Positions 1-11,635 of a DNA stretch of 64,000 nt are shown piece after piece (the stretch's first letter is position 1; the number at the start of each line of letters is the position of its first letter). The translations under genes were made by a program, and so were the position numbers. The DNA is taken from assembly GCA_008973525.1 (NCBI GenBank), contig WACJ01000521.1:310001-374000 (forward strand). Reading direction: 5' to 3'. Under the pieces are notes generated by a model. That model did no database searches, was not told the origin of the DNA, and worked only from the letters and a program-made list of their open reading frames with translations. The stretch comes from Stenopsyche tienmushanensis (lineage: Eukaryota > Arthropoda > Insecta > Trichoptera > Stenopsychidae).

Positions 1-356
1 CGTGCTCGTCGGGATGGCCGCGCTAATCACACGAGTCCGTTCTTCTATCGGGCCGTAATGTTCCAGGACGAATGGATGGGAATAGATGGGCGTCGAATAG
101 AAAGACTCTTTTCCCTAAATAATAATTTATTCCACATGAGAGAGAGAGATCTGGCTGCAGGAAGGACGACCTTCCGTAGCCAAGGCCAACCGATGACTCT
201 CTCGATTCCTCCCGATCGGTCGAAATGTAGGTGCAATGTTTCCGTAGGGCCACAAGAGATGGCGCTGTTAAAATAACACATTGCACCTGAAGAGAGACGG
301 AAGATGTCGCTGTTAACAGCGCTACTACGTGGGAATGATAAATCATCCACGCTACA
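1..356 (+). mobile_element. LTR-like terminal repeat, 3' part
   Basis: The block ends in CCACGCTACA, the inverted form of TGTAGCGTGG, which opens the retrotransposon LTR at 49302. It shares the core 'gagagatctggctgc...ccaaggccaaccgatgac' with copies at 19404-19632 and 21745-21930. The left part runs off or diverges near the window edge, so whether this is a solo LTR or part of an element is not visible. The open frames here overlap on both strands and resemble no protein. Confidence 0.5.
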
Positions 357-1775
357 GTATCATTCGTTTTCTTTTGTGATTCGGAAATATATCCATATTT
401 TTTTCTTGCAGAAATGTTTTCAACATGATATTCATGCACTTTTCAATTTACAAAAAGGATTTAATACAACTCCCAAATCGATCAACCAAGTGCTTGGACT
501 AAGATGCTTACAAAGAACATTTATTGGTTCTAAAAGTGCGGAATTTCATAAAATTGTATTGTGCACTTTATTTTATTGGAAATTATTTTGTTTGAATAAG
601 TAATAGCATTTTAATTCCCATCTACTAATTCCGAACGTTCATGCGATACGCCCTAATACATACCATATAAATTTGACCCTTTTTCTTTAGCGAATATTAA
701 AAACATTTTAGCTTTGCAATGGAATGCATTTAGTTGCACTAAGATGATGATAAATTGATTAATTGATTGTTTAAAGCTCTGAAAAATGATTATTTCCAAG
801 CGTTCTCACAGACAAATAGTGGCGTAAATAGGTTTTATTAAAGTATTACGTACGAACACACAGACGAAAGACGTTTGTACATGTTTGCAACTTTATTTTA
901 AAAATCAGAACTTTAGTAAAAATATTGTGATCTTATTTAAACAAATCGTTAGCATTTTTTTTAAACCTTTTAACTGCCAGCAAATTTACAGCAAATGCGA
1001 CTTGTGTATCCAAAAATATGTACGTATGCTACATGTTGTTCTGAATGATCATTTATGAGTTTTGAATATTTTTGTTCAGGGTTGTCACAACACATAATGA
1101 ATATATATATATATATTTAAATATTATTCAAAATATTTATTTTTCTGTGAAAAAACATACAACAATAACACTGGCGCTTAAATGCTTAAATATATTTCAT
1201 AGAAGAACCATCACAGTCGTTTCATAATTTGAATAAAAATGAGAATTATGGGAAAATATATTGAGGTAATGTAAAAAGGCCAAATTCAACGACTTATATA
1301 AAACAGTATGAAATTGATATTTTTTAAATAACATTTCAGCGAATATTTATTTTCGATAATCAATTTTAGAATCCAATTTTCAGCACAGCACAAATGGAAA
1401 TATATCAAATTTAACCGACATTTAAGTCGTGCTCGGGTATAAGCTTTATGTATGGCCCAATCGAATGAAATTGAGGCGCCACTTGGAATAATGAGCGTCG
1501 TGAAAATAACGATCATTGGTCATAACAATATGTTTTACGACCGTTAAAATAGCTCCGGGCCCGTTCGGATAGAACCCTGATTAATATCAACATACCGTAT
1601 GTTTCAATGAAACAGATTATAATGTATCAAAATGCTTATCAGGGCTGAAAAATGCGTCCAGATTGGCATTATTTTTCGTGTCGGTATTTCGGATGATTTT
1701 ATATTCCCGAATGGAATGACCAATTTTAAATAATGATTAAGGTTCACACTAATATGAATAATTCATAGATATATT
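357..1775. other. AT-rich intergenic, no gene seen
   Basis: Nothing coding is visible. A short fragment of a dispersed repeat, 'gttgtcacaac', lies near 1080 and matches the outer ends of the large inverted repeat at 24.38 and 31.67 kb. Confidence 0.6.
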
Positions 1776-1900
1776 AAACTATTTTTCAACGTAATCATCG
1801 TCGAGATCGAGACATTTCTATAGTCGGGACACCAGATTTTGTATGCCAGTGTCATAGACCTTCGCCAACTCATTAGGATTCTGGGGTACAGTGTTATATC
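1776..1900 (-). mobile_element. mariner-type transposase C-terminal relic
   Basis: The reverse strand reads KCLDLDDDYVEK then stop, the usual C-terminal tail of mariner-like transposases. It is preceded by LAKVYDTGIQNLVSRL and an in-frame stop. A related tail (IERDGDYVEK) occurs at 36605-36785. Only a short decayed piece remains. Confidence 0.5.
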
Positions 1901-4529
1901 CAAGTCTCATCTCCCGTCATAATAGAGTCCAGAAAAACTTCTAATTTCTGTGAAAAATACACTGGTGTCAGAAATGACTGATGATCTACTCCTTGCATCG
2001 TTTAACCCACTTCGTAACATCACATCATTGAACCACAACCGGATGACAGTGCTGATTTTACATGGATGGGAGGTGTTAAGAGCGCGCGACGACCTCTCCA
2101 TCGGAAGAATTTACTATGACTAAACAAAATGGCCGACAAACACGCAGAATATAGATTATTTATACATAATTTACAATGATTATCATCTCGAGTATCAAAT
2201 CAAAGTGTTAATTTTCAACTCTTATTGAATTCGTTCAAATTTGCTCCATGGTATTGATATTGAAGTTGGAACTGCTATTTTCAGCATTGCGGTAATTACA
2301 AACTACCCTGTTAATATTACTGCTAAAGCTTTGTTGCTCGATATTTTACAATCCAACTCGTTTTATGCTAAGCTTACAAAATATTTTACTGTCGACGATA
2401 ATTGCTGAAAAAGGACTGCAATGGTTCACACAAATTTAAATCGATAAAGGGAAAAAAAATATTTGCCTGCATATATAACAATAAAACTGTATAAGCTTTA
2501 AGCTTAATCAATCCCTCTAAATCAAATCAAATTTTATATTTAAAAAATACTATATATTCTGACGATAAAATCTCAATTTTCCGAATGAAATATGGTTTCA
2601 TAAATTGCAACTGAAGCCAATCTCACCCCACAACACCCAATAAAGACGTGCGTGATCATATGGTCTCATATCTTTTGTACTCGATTTAAATTATCAATCA
2701 TATCACATGAACAAAGCAAATATTCCTTAATATTCCACAAATTTGTATGCAATTCTATTTAACACTTGATACAGATTAGTTTCACTTTTGTGATTAAATT
2801 TATTGCTATAATCTAAGCATAGCAGCATTCTTCAAACGCTTTTTATTTGGTTGTAATTCAATGCCAAATGTTTGCGTGACCATACAGTCGCGCTCGTATA
2901 TAAAATAAATCAAACAAAATCTCTTTCCAAATAAAGATTCTCATTTAAACTATAATTTCTAGCATTGCATTTATAATATATTTGCGAATACCCGGCATGC
3001 GTTGCAATGTCACACTTAAAGATATAAAATGTACGTATTTTAATTCAGTTTATTGGAATGATATTATATATATTTAATTACACCGAAAAACGGGTATACG
3101 ATCGGGTATATCAGGATATTTACGATATTTCGAGTCTCCTGTCGGACTCATGGACGCGGGATGACTGCCAGGTGCCTTGATGGTGATGAGCATCTTCCGT
3201 CCAGTGCTATGTTGGCTATGCATTGCCGTCGCTTCGTGGTAGATTGTTTGCACTTTCAGATCTTTTTGCTTGGTTATTAGTGCTTTAATTTTCGATAAAA
3301 TTGGTAGCAAGTGAGCAGCCCATATTACAGCTGTCCACGTGAGAAGCATGCACGCATACCCTGCGGGTTTCTGTTTTTAGTTGATGCTCGCATCGGAAAC
3401 TGCACACGTTTCAATTCAAATAGCATATCAGTCGAAATCATTGAGACACATTGAACTTGTGGCGGGTACTCGCTTTTAAAAAACAAAAAATACCTGAACG
3501 CGTTTCACTTCAATATTCACAATAAATTTTACAGATGTAACTTCAATAACAATACACGCAATAACAAATGTAGAGCGTCCCTATTGAAAGACCCTATGTA
3601 ATTTTTATAATAAAAAATATTATTACATTTTTAGTCATATTTCATATGAATAATTTGACGCTATGATGTTTGTTTGGGGTGTGATAGAATTATTTTACAG
3701 TCGAATTTGACCCAAGCACGCAAATCCTAGTGCTAATTGCCTCCGGATTTAATTGAACACGGTTCAAGGTCATAATATTAGCCTCACCCCCGTTCGATAG
3801 ATGGGACATCTTCAATTTGAAGAAATAATTAGTTTCCTCAGAACTCAATCAGGCGGAATGATCTGGGGATTGTGCCGATATCCCACAAGGCGCCGATATG
3901 AACATAGCACTAACGGATCGTTCAGGTTTAAGGGTAGCATCCCTCACTGCCAAAATACGTGCTCCAATTTCATATTCCAACTACACATGGCTTTACAGAT
4001 TACTTTTTACAGCCGTCGGCCAGGGGAAAAAAGCTCGACAGGAGCGATATGCCCGCGGCGGAAGTCAAACAACACCAAGGGGTGCCCTAAACTGCTCAAC
4101 GTTATTAGGTTAATCACATTGGTGGGAGGTCCCGTTGTTTACACGTGACACGGACCCTGTATCAGTGGTAGACAATCTTTTTTCCCCTAAATATGGCATA
4201 ACCCTTTCGCCAACTCGTAAAACACCGGACGTAATAAGGCTTCATTGCGCCTATGGCGTGCATACGTCACGTGCATATTGGCTGCCGAAAAGATAACACC
4301 CGGACTCTCTTCAGCGATGACCCATTTTTTTTCAGCTATTTTCAACAAATTATGTCCGATAAATGTGGCATATAAGTCTTGTAAGGTATACACTGAAAAA
4401 ATATTATTTAAAGTCCTGAATTTGACGTTTATAGCGACCCCAACGAGTGCAGATTCGTTATAACCCAATAAATTGTTTTTTTCTTTCGGCAATTTAGATA
4501 CGTGTCACAAACAATATTTTTACTATACC
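1901..4529. other. intergenic; GC-richer block at 3690-4150
   Basis: No credible gene. The block at about 3690-4150 is less AT-rich than its flanks, has many small broken frames, and contains a TCAAGGTCA monomeric nuclear-receptor-type site near 3765 and several TAATTG-like cores. It looks more like conserved non-coding DNA than an exon, but this cannot be tested without alignment. Confidence 0.35.
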
Positions 4530-4767
4530 TGTGTTATTCCCACAAATATAAATAATAAGTTGACAATTTTTATTTCAATCTGATGAACAGTGTGGCAGCG
4601 CATTAAATACGGACAAACAAACATTGATTTTTATATAATTAAACTATACTTATGTTACTTGCGCAATCTTTAGCAATAAGTGGACGAAGTTTTATTGTAA
4701 TCTGATGAACGCTATCGTAGCCCATTACATACGAACAAACAGATATTTATTTTTATATATTAGATTA
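4530..4767 (+). repeat. tandem dimer, unit about 112 bp
   Basis: Two imperfect head-to-tail units each contain 'gttttattgcaatctgatgaac', 'gcagcgcatta' and 'acggacaaacaaac'-like blocks. The same dimer recurs at 6962-7208 beside the RTE element. It is non-coding. Confidence 0.7.
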
Positions 4768-5039
4768 AACATAGGATGCCATATGAGTTTAATGGGAACA
4801 ATTTAATATCATGTAGACTATCAGAAACTGCCTTTTTTGAAGTAAAACTTCTATAGACGCGGTAGAGAAAATTGGCTTGAACATCACGAAAAATGAAACT
4901 CCAAGCGGCATTCGGTCGAAAAGTGAAGAAAAATCGTTCGTAGTGTGTCCGTATCCAAAGCAACCACCAGCGTCTATTTTATTATATATTACACAAACAC
5001 ATCTTCATCATTTCTTCACAATCAATGTGTAATCTATGT

Positions 5040-5270
5040 AGATTTAATTATCGCTTCTTGCGCATGCACCGTTGTTGGTCCGGTAGTGATGCGCAGGAAG
5101 TAGGAATCGTTAAAGAATCGTCAGATACCTTTGACGACGGGAAGATGGTCTTCCCGCAGCCAAGCTATATAACGGTCCAAGATCAGAATAGACCCGCGTA
5201 CATACACAGCCATCTTGACGAACACGCGGGAGCGGGACGTCACGCTACATTGGTGTCAGAAGTGGAATGC
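5040..5270 (+). mobile_element. LTR 3' end plus primer-binding site
   Basis: The segment ends in CACGCTACA at 5249, the same terminus as at 356. It is followed at 5251 by TGGTGTCAGAAGTGG, a tRNA primer-binding site of the kind found one base after the 5' LTR in many gypsy-class elements. No gag or pol follows, so only the head of an element is left. The shared 'cttcccgcagccaag' block links it to the LTR copies at 1-356 and 19404. Confidence 0.6.
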
Positions 5271-5904
5271 TGTTGTTACAAGAAAACGACGAACATTATG
5301 AACGAATAAGCGCATTTAAGCATGCCAAAGACTATTCCAATTATCAAACAGTAGTTAAATCTACAAATTCAGATATTTATTTAGATAAAAAGTGGTTTGG
5401 AGAACACAGCAGCGATAATATTCTTAAAAGATAGACGGTTTGCTCTCCAATGAGTTCCTCAAGCATGGTGTTATAGGGCGTATTGCAACTACATATGTTT
5501 GCTATGTTTGTATAAGATTTGCATACAAAATGATGTATCTTGTCAACCGTTTAAGATTTGAACCACATTGTTAAGATGTACATTCCTCGAATGCAATCCA
5601 AGGCTTTTGTTCAAAATAGTAATTCAGAACATATAAATAATAAGAGCCATAAAAGAAGATGATATAATGGATTATAAATAGAGGAGAAATGCAATAATAT
5701 GTCATTATGAGTCAATAACTACCAAAGCTTTAAATATTTGAATTTTTAAGGGTACTTCATTTCAATTTCTTTATCCATGTTCTTAAATACATTTAAAAAT
5801 AATATCATGTTTTGAATAGCCCAGGATTTATTTTAATTTGTACCCTCTTAATAATTCTAAAAATATCGCTTGTTGGTTTTATTATAAATATGAACAAAAA
5901 TATA
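5271..5904. other. AT-rich intergenic, nothing recognised
   Basis: No gene, RNA or clear repeat was seen between the LTR remnant and the 3' end of the RTE element. Confidence 0.6.
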
Positions 5905-6956
5905 AACATTGTTAAAGTTATTTGTACTCTCTCTTCTTCTCTCTCTTCTCATCGTACTCCTCATGGCTGAGGATCGTGACTCCGACTATGAGTCGACCGT
6001 GGCACCGATGAACGTCCTCCAATTTTCTCTATGGCCCGCAGAACGAAGTGCTTCCACTATTGGAAGGCCGGTGGCACTCTTGATTTGGTCAGACCAGCGG
6101 GTAGGAGATCTTCCTCTTCCGCGGCGACCTTCCACGTTTCCTGTTACCACCAGCTTTTCCAGGTTGTCGTTGTCTCTGCGAGCAATGTGACCGAAGAATT
6201 GCAGAACGCGTCTCAGGCATACGGTCGAAAGTCTGATATTTATTTTTAATTGATTCAGGATTGATATATTGCTACGTTTAGCCGTCCATGGGATTCTCAG
6301 CATTCGTCTCCAGCAGTGCATTTCGAATGCGTCTATACGTCTCCTCTCACTCGCTCTCATTGTCCATGTTTCAACTCCATAGAGGCATATGGAGAATACG
6401 AGGGATTTGACCAGACGCATTTTCGTTGCATTGGTTATACTTCTATTTCTCCAAACTATGTTCAGCTGAGACATAGCGTTTTTTGCCATACCAATTCTCC
6501 TCCTAATCTCTGCGTCGCAGCCGCCGGAGTCCGTGATCCAGGATCCGAGATAAATAAAATCGTGCACTGTTTCCAGCCCTTGAATGTTGGTTGTGGAAAG
6601 TGCACATGCTCTGTCCACAACCATGATTTTAGTTTTGGCTTCATTTATCTCGAGTCCCATGTCTGAGCTCTCGACTTTAATTTTTTGGAGGAGTGTCGTC
6701 ATTTCGTCTGTGGTCGTGGCAATTAGCGTTGTATCATCAGCATACCGCAGATTGGAGATTTTTTTTCCGCCAATGGAGATTCCACCGTTCCAGTTTTCCA
6801 GGACTTTACGCATAATAAACTCGCCGTATATATTAAACAAGTTCGGCGAGAGAATGCATCCCTGTCTAACGCCTTTTTGGGTTTGGAACGGTTTGGATAT
6901 TATTTCATTCACCTTGATAGTTGTTCGGTTATACTGGTAAAGGTAAAGGTATTTGT
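5905..6956 (-). mobile_element. RTE-clade LINE, 5'-truncated, RT C-terminal half open
   Basis: A reverse-strand frame runs without a stop for about 320 residues of a non-LTR reverse transcriptase and ends at 5986. Motifs in order: QKGVRQGCILSP (RT motif 4), RYADDTTLIA (catalytic YADD box), GLEINEAKTKIM, the thumb region FIYLGSWITDSGGCDAEIRR, CLYGVETWTM, and the C-terminal GHIARR...GRRGRGRSPTRWSDQIK block typical of RTE elements. The endonuclease and RT motifs 0-3 are missing, as expected for a 5'-truncated insertion. Residues before IISKPFQTQ come from the adjoining tandem repeat and are not transposon-derived. The intact frame suggests a fairly young insertion. It is not a host gene. Confidence 0.9.
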
Positions 6957-6961
6957 TTATT

Positions 6962-7208
6962 TGTACTATACGTATATTATTAGAAAAAGTGCAAACAATA
7001 AGTTGGCAAAGTTTTATCGCAATCGAATGAACGGTATGGCAGCGTATTATATACGGACAAACAAACATTATTTTTTTATATATTGAACTATGTCTATGTT
7101 ACTCGCAAAATCTTTAGCAATAAGTGAACGAAGTTTTATTGCAATCTGATGAACGGTATGGCAGCGCATTTCGAACGAACAAAACCCATTTCTTTTTTAT
7201 ATATTAGA
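6962..7208 (+). repeat. second tandem dimer, same 112-bp unit
   Basis: Two units share 'caatctgatgaacggtatgg', 'cagcgcatt' and 'cggacaaacaaacatt'-like blocks with the dimer at 4530-4767. It abuts the truncated 5' side of the RTE copy. Confidence 0.7.
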
Positions 7209-7984
7209 TTGCAAGAATTATTGATCATCAATGAGGTATGTTTGTGGCTTAAATGCGGATTAATTTGTAATAAGATGAGTTTGTTGTTATTAGAAACATA
7301 AGCATCGAGGTTTGTCACATTCGCATTATATTACATGTCCTTCGTATCTCTTTTCTTGGATTGTTTGATATTCCTACGCATAATGAATCCTTGATGTGCG
7401 TGCAGATAATCGAAACAAATATAAAATACAAAACATTTTCGGGAGGAAATTCGAGCAGAACTATTGTTAGGGAGGCACTCAATCCGAAAATTTCTATTGT
7501 GCTATTTCTTTGTCTCGCTTTTATCAGACGAAATAATCCAGGACGTAGGCGAGAGGATCCAGAAGTTTTGTCGGCGAATGCCTCTTCAGGAGAATGTCCT
7601 CTTTGAAACTTTTTATTGTGCTTCTGTTAATGAGTGGGTATAGTTTCGCCGGACTCGTAAATCCTTCCATAATTCTCCTTCATTTTACTCGAGGGAGACT
7701 ATCATCTTGATATTTCGCCTGAGGGAGTCGTAAAATGTTGTCAATTCTATTAAGTAATTCAGGCGCCCTGGGACTGGCCTATTTTATTTATATGCGTACG
7801 TGTTCATTGTCGACTCGAATTTTTTGCATAATTAAAATGCAGATCTCATTGGGCATAAAATTTTTAAATACTCTTCAGATGGTCATCATTATATTTGTAA
7901 AGAATATTAACATAATATCTAACATGAATCATTTTCAATACCATAGAGTTCAAAAACCTTAGCTAAATTATCGTTTTAGAATAC
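7209..7984. other. intergenic, nothing recognised
   Basis: Short frames only (60-80 residues) with no family resemblance. Confidence 0.6.
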
Positions 7985-8345
7985 ATCAAGCGTCAATGAC
8001 TCACCGGTGAGTCGCTGTGTTTTTCGTAGAAAACTAATATTTTTAAGTCCAAAGATATATCCACATTTTAATGGATCTGGATATTTCAATTTTATTTTTA
8101 AATAAATTCAATAGATGTGTTCAGGGCTGCCCATTGAATGATCTTTGCTACGTAACTGAACCTATTTTGGGATGTATTGTTCAGAATGCCTTGTAAAAAA
8201 CTAATTTTATTAGTATTGTATTATTGGTACATTGTGACAACTCCTAAATAAATAATCAATTTTAATGGAGTCTATACAATATTGAAACAAAATAAAAAAT
8301 CACTATGTGTTGTGGCAATCCTGAACAAGAAATGCCCAAAATCCA
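7985..8345. repeat. MITE-like repeat, copy 1
   Basis: The repeat opens with 'aagcgtcaatgactcaccgg', contains a perfect 16-bp palindrome GACTCACCGGTGAGTC (7998-8013), then 'ttcagggctgcccattgaat' near 8125. It closes with 'ggcaatcctgaacaagaaat'. It is non-coding. Further copies are at 8905-9180 and 47940-48390. Confidence 0.65.
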
Positions 8346-8904
8346 TATACGATCACGCAGTTAAAAGGTTTAAAAAATCATTATCGAGTCGGAATGCCTA
8401 ATGTAAATGTAAATATCGCCATGATACACGAGGAAAATATTAGTTTTGACATTTCGTGCCGTTTGTTTTTTCTTCTCGATGTTTCTTTTTGTTCTCTTCC
8501 TCCTTTCGTGCGATTAAATATAATACATCCCATACTTTGTCTTTTGTAATTTTTTCATCCCTGCGTATCAAGCGAATGTATTAGATTACAAAATAACCAA
8601 AGGCGCTCTTTCATACGCGGTTAACGTGAAAGGACAGGTGGATAAAGACGCTGTTTGTTCTACCTCTGGGCGAAGCTTTTAGCAAAAAATCATAATTTTG
8701 AATCTCGCTCGTTGGGTTCATAATCAAATTTGGGACAATAAAAGCGAAATGTTCAAAATTGCAAATTGCGAACAACAAAATGCACGAAATGTAAGCGAAA
8801 TCGCGATGACGAGTTGGATGGCGCCCACGGCGTGGGAGCGTCTGATCACGTAAGATGTGCGACATTCCAACAAGCGCGCATTCAAATTTCATTGTATTTT
8901 TAAT
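8346..8904. other. intergenic between two MITE copies
   Basis: No gene seen. The reverse-strand frame at 8611-8907 (98 residues) has no recognisable domain. Confidence 0.5.
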
Positions 8905-9180
8905 CAATTAAGCGTCAGTGACTCGCCGGTGAGTCGCTGTGTTTTTTCGAAGAAAAAAAAAATAATATCAAAAAAATATTATAATATTGATGAATCCAAA
9001 GATCTTATCATATTTTAATGGATCTGGGTGTTTTTATTTTATTTTTAAATGAATTCAATAGATGTGATCAGGGTTGCCCATTGAATGATCTTTGAGACAA
9101 ATTGAGACAACCCTAAATAAGCAATCAATTTTAATGGCGTGTATATAATATTGTGACAACCCTGAACAATAAATGCTCAC
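8905..9180. repeat. MITE-like repeat, copy 2
   Basis: Same orientation and order as copy 1: 'gactcgccggtgagtcgctg', 'ttaatggatctggg', 'cattgaatgatctttg' and 'gacaaccctgaacaataaat'. The palindrome has one change. About 85 bp present in copy 1 are missing. Confidence 0.65.
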
Positions 9181-9756
9181 AGCTACAAGTCGTCTTTATA
9201 CAATAAAATATATAAGTCAAACAACTTTTTAGGCATTTCGTTAGGATTAAAATGCGGATACGCATGTGAAAAAATCAACCAATAACCTTGGCTGCGGGAA
9301 CGCGCTTTCTTTCCACTAGTTTCTCTATAGTCTCGCAATTGAATTCTCTCGATCAATTTTTTAATATGTTTTTATTCTTTACCATGGAAGTCCTAGCTCC
9401 TGAACAGATAGTTTGCAGCAAATAAATTGAACATATTTTTAATTTGTATAATATTATGTATGGCTTAGACTATAATTGAGAAAAAATATTGGAAAATAAA
9501 AAAAATAGTAAGCGATCAAAGAAATGTTTGTGTTTTTACCAACGTTTTATTTTTTTTTGTAGTTTTTTGTTTATTAAATGAATATTTTTAGAAAATTGTA
9601 ATCTATACAATGAAAACGTTTATTATACACGTGTTTGCTAAATTTCATAAAGAATGCTTGTCTAAAGCGCGTGGGAACACTTCCGTAAACTTGGAAAAAG
9701 TAGTTTCGCGAAAAACGTGTTTCCGATGCTTAAACATTGGATTTTTTTTCCACTTA
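9181..9756. other. intergenic, nothing recognised
   Basis: AT-rich with homopolymer runs. No gene seen. Confidence 0.6.
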
Positions 9757-9925
9757 AGGCTTCGCAATCGAGTACAGATCATAGAAGGCTCCGAAGAGAG
9801 TTTTATGCCCATAACTTCCAAAGAAAGTCCTAAATTAAGTGGTCACAAGACGTGTGTGTCCAAGCGGTCCGCTTTTCGGATCGCTGACATGGCGAAAAAA
9901 TTTCCTCACAATTAGACGCCATGCC
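9757..9925 (-). repeat. dispersed peptide repeat, copy 1
   Basis: The reverse strand reads RHVSDPKSGPLGHTRLVTT, a stop, then FRTFFGSYGHK...FYDLYS. The same sentence is found at 15160-15350 and 32255-32430 (plus), 48800-48905 (minus) and, diverged, at 54913-55053 (plus). Conservation at the protein level across copies suggests a decayed coding element. The parent family is not recognised. Confidence 0.55.
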
Positions 9926-11635
9926 CAAACTAGTCCACGGAACATGGTCAAAAACATCAACTTTTTATTTCCACCTAATCGTATTTATTTTCTCAATCAA
10001 ACTCGATGATAAAATAATGTCAACGACCTAAATGCATTCTTCAAGTTTATATTTTCCAATATAAAGCGTTTTGAATCTCTTTTTATAATGTCAAAAAAAT
10101 TCAAATGATTTGCTCCCCGTTGATATTTGACAAGTTTAAATGATTGAGACGGGGCGTAAATTTCCCGCCATATAAAAGGGGGTTGCCGCCACAAAAAGGC
10201 GGGTGGATACATGCGATATATCAGCATCGGGGAGGATATATCTGGAAGTCTTTATCAAGAGCGGCTTGGGGATGCGGAGCTTTTTCATTTCGGCTAATGC
10301 AACCTAATTTGAATGCGGAGGACGATAGTCGGGGCATGATTAGGACACGCGTGCAAAGTCACGTGTCACCTTCCCACGTGGATCAGGTCACATTTTCCAT
10401 ATCATGTCCTCACCGAGCGAATAATTTAATATCTACATAATCAAAATATTGCACGTATGTGTCCTTGCGGGGGGTGCGAACATGCAGCGCGCCGTTTCAA
10501 CCCCATCGTTCATACAACAAAAAAGGTGCTTCGCGTATTCGCGAAATTATTTCGAGACGCGCGTATTGCCTTCAAGCTTTACGTTTTGTTTAATACGCTG
10601 CAAGCTTTGGTTACATTTGCTTAATTACAATAATGCAACATTACGAGCTTTGTTGGATCATGTTTATTCGTTAAGCTTTTAATGGGAATGTGCCAACAGC
10701 GTATATCAGAATGAATAGTGCAAACTTGCATTTTTATGAAAATGCACTCGAGCAAGACCATCCCATCATTATGTTGCTGAAAATGTTTCCAGCTTTTACA
10801 TAATGCATCATAATCATCCATATATTATAATATAACCCAAGGCATTTTATTAGCAATATGTTTTAATAAGCGCACGTTACTATGAAAACACAAACAACAG
10901 ATGACTGATATATTAAAGGGAAGAAAAACAAGCGAGTAGCTGTCACAAAAAAATGAAAACACATTTAAAAGTCATCAGTAAAACAAATAGGATATATATT
11001 ACGGGGTAGGATGGGTACTGCACGCCTTCACCGAATACAATAACCCCCCAATTCTAACCCCTAATCCCGAATTTGCATATGGTGGGATATGCGGGGAATA
11101 ATTCATTATGAATTAATGTAACCTGGAGAAACTATAAATGCACAAGCTTATTTTTGACAATTAGAAGTTTTGCATCAAAAATTAAAAGAGAAATTATAAT
11201 TAAAGAGAAAATTATATTTTATAATGTTGTTGATGTATTTTTTTCTTAATAACCCGCGGATGAGTAATCGCGCATATTTGCGTTCCGGCTCGAGTGATAC
11301 AAAAAGAGCATATTCATACATGCAAAATTTATGCCTATATTAACACATTCTTGTCGAGTTACGCATAGCATTATATTTTAATTGAAGTGGGACGTATTTG
11401 CGAAAATTTTCTATATTAGGAAATATGCTCTAACTTTGTAACTAATAGATAGTTTCTAGAAAAATAATAAAATGTTAATGACATCTTATTATGCATCTTG
11501 TTATGCAAAAAATATTTAATTCACCATCAAGTTATCTGGCAATTAAATGCTCTGAACCCGTTGATGAGTAATCGTGCATAGGTGCGATTGTACTCGATTA
11601 ATACAGAAAGATTAGCTGGACGGGTTCAGACCGGG
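9926..11635. other. intergenic; GC-richer block 10130-10440
   Basis: No gene is evident. The block at 10130-10440 stands out in base composition, contains a TATAAAAGGGGG-like string near 10171 and two perfect E-boxes listed separately. The rest is AT-rich. Confidence 0.4.
10360..10380. promoter_or_regulatory. paired CACGTG E-boxes
   Basis: Two perfect CACGTG palindromes lie at 10360-10365 and 10375-10380, nine bases apart. CACGTG is the core bound by bHLH factors such as Myc/Max or CLOCK/CYCLE. No transcript is identified beside them, so a regulatory role is inference. Confidence 0.3.

Noticed and set aside
7991..8345. MITE palindromes as a CRISPR array
   Set aside because: There are only two nearby copies, of hundreds of bases, without short regular spacers. 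The genome is eukaryotic.
8611..8907. 98-codon reverse frame between MITE copies
   Set aside because: No family resemblance, no splice context, and composition like the flanks.
9610..9915. 101-codon plus-strand frame as a gene
   Set aside because: Antisense to peptide-repeat copy 1, whose conserved reading lies on the other strand.
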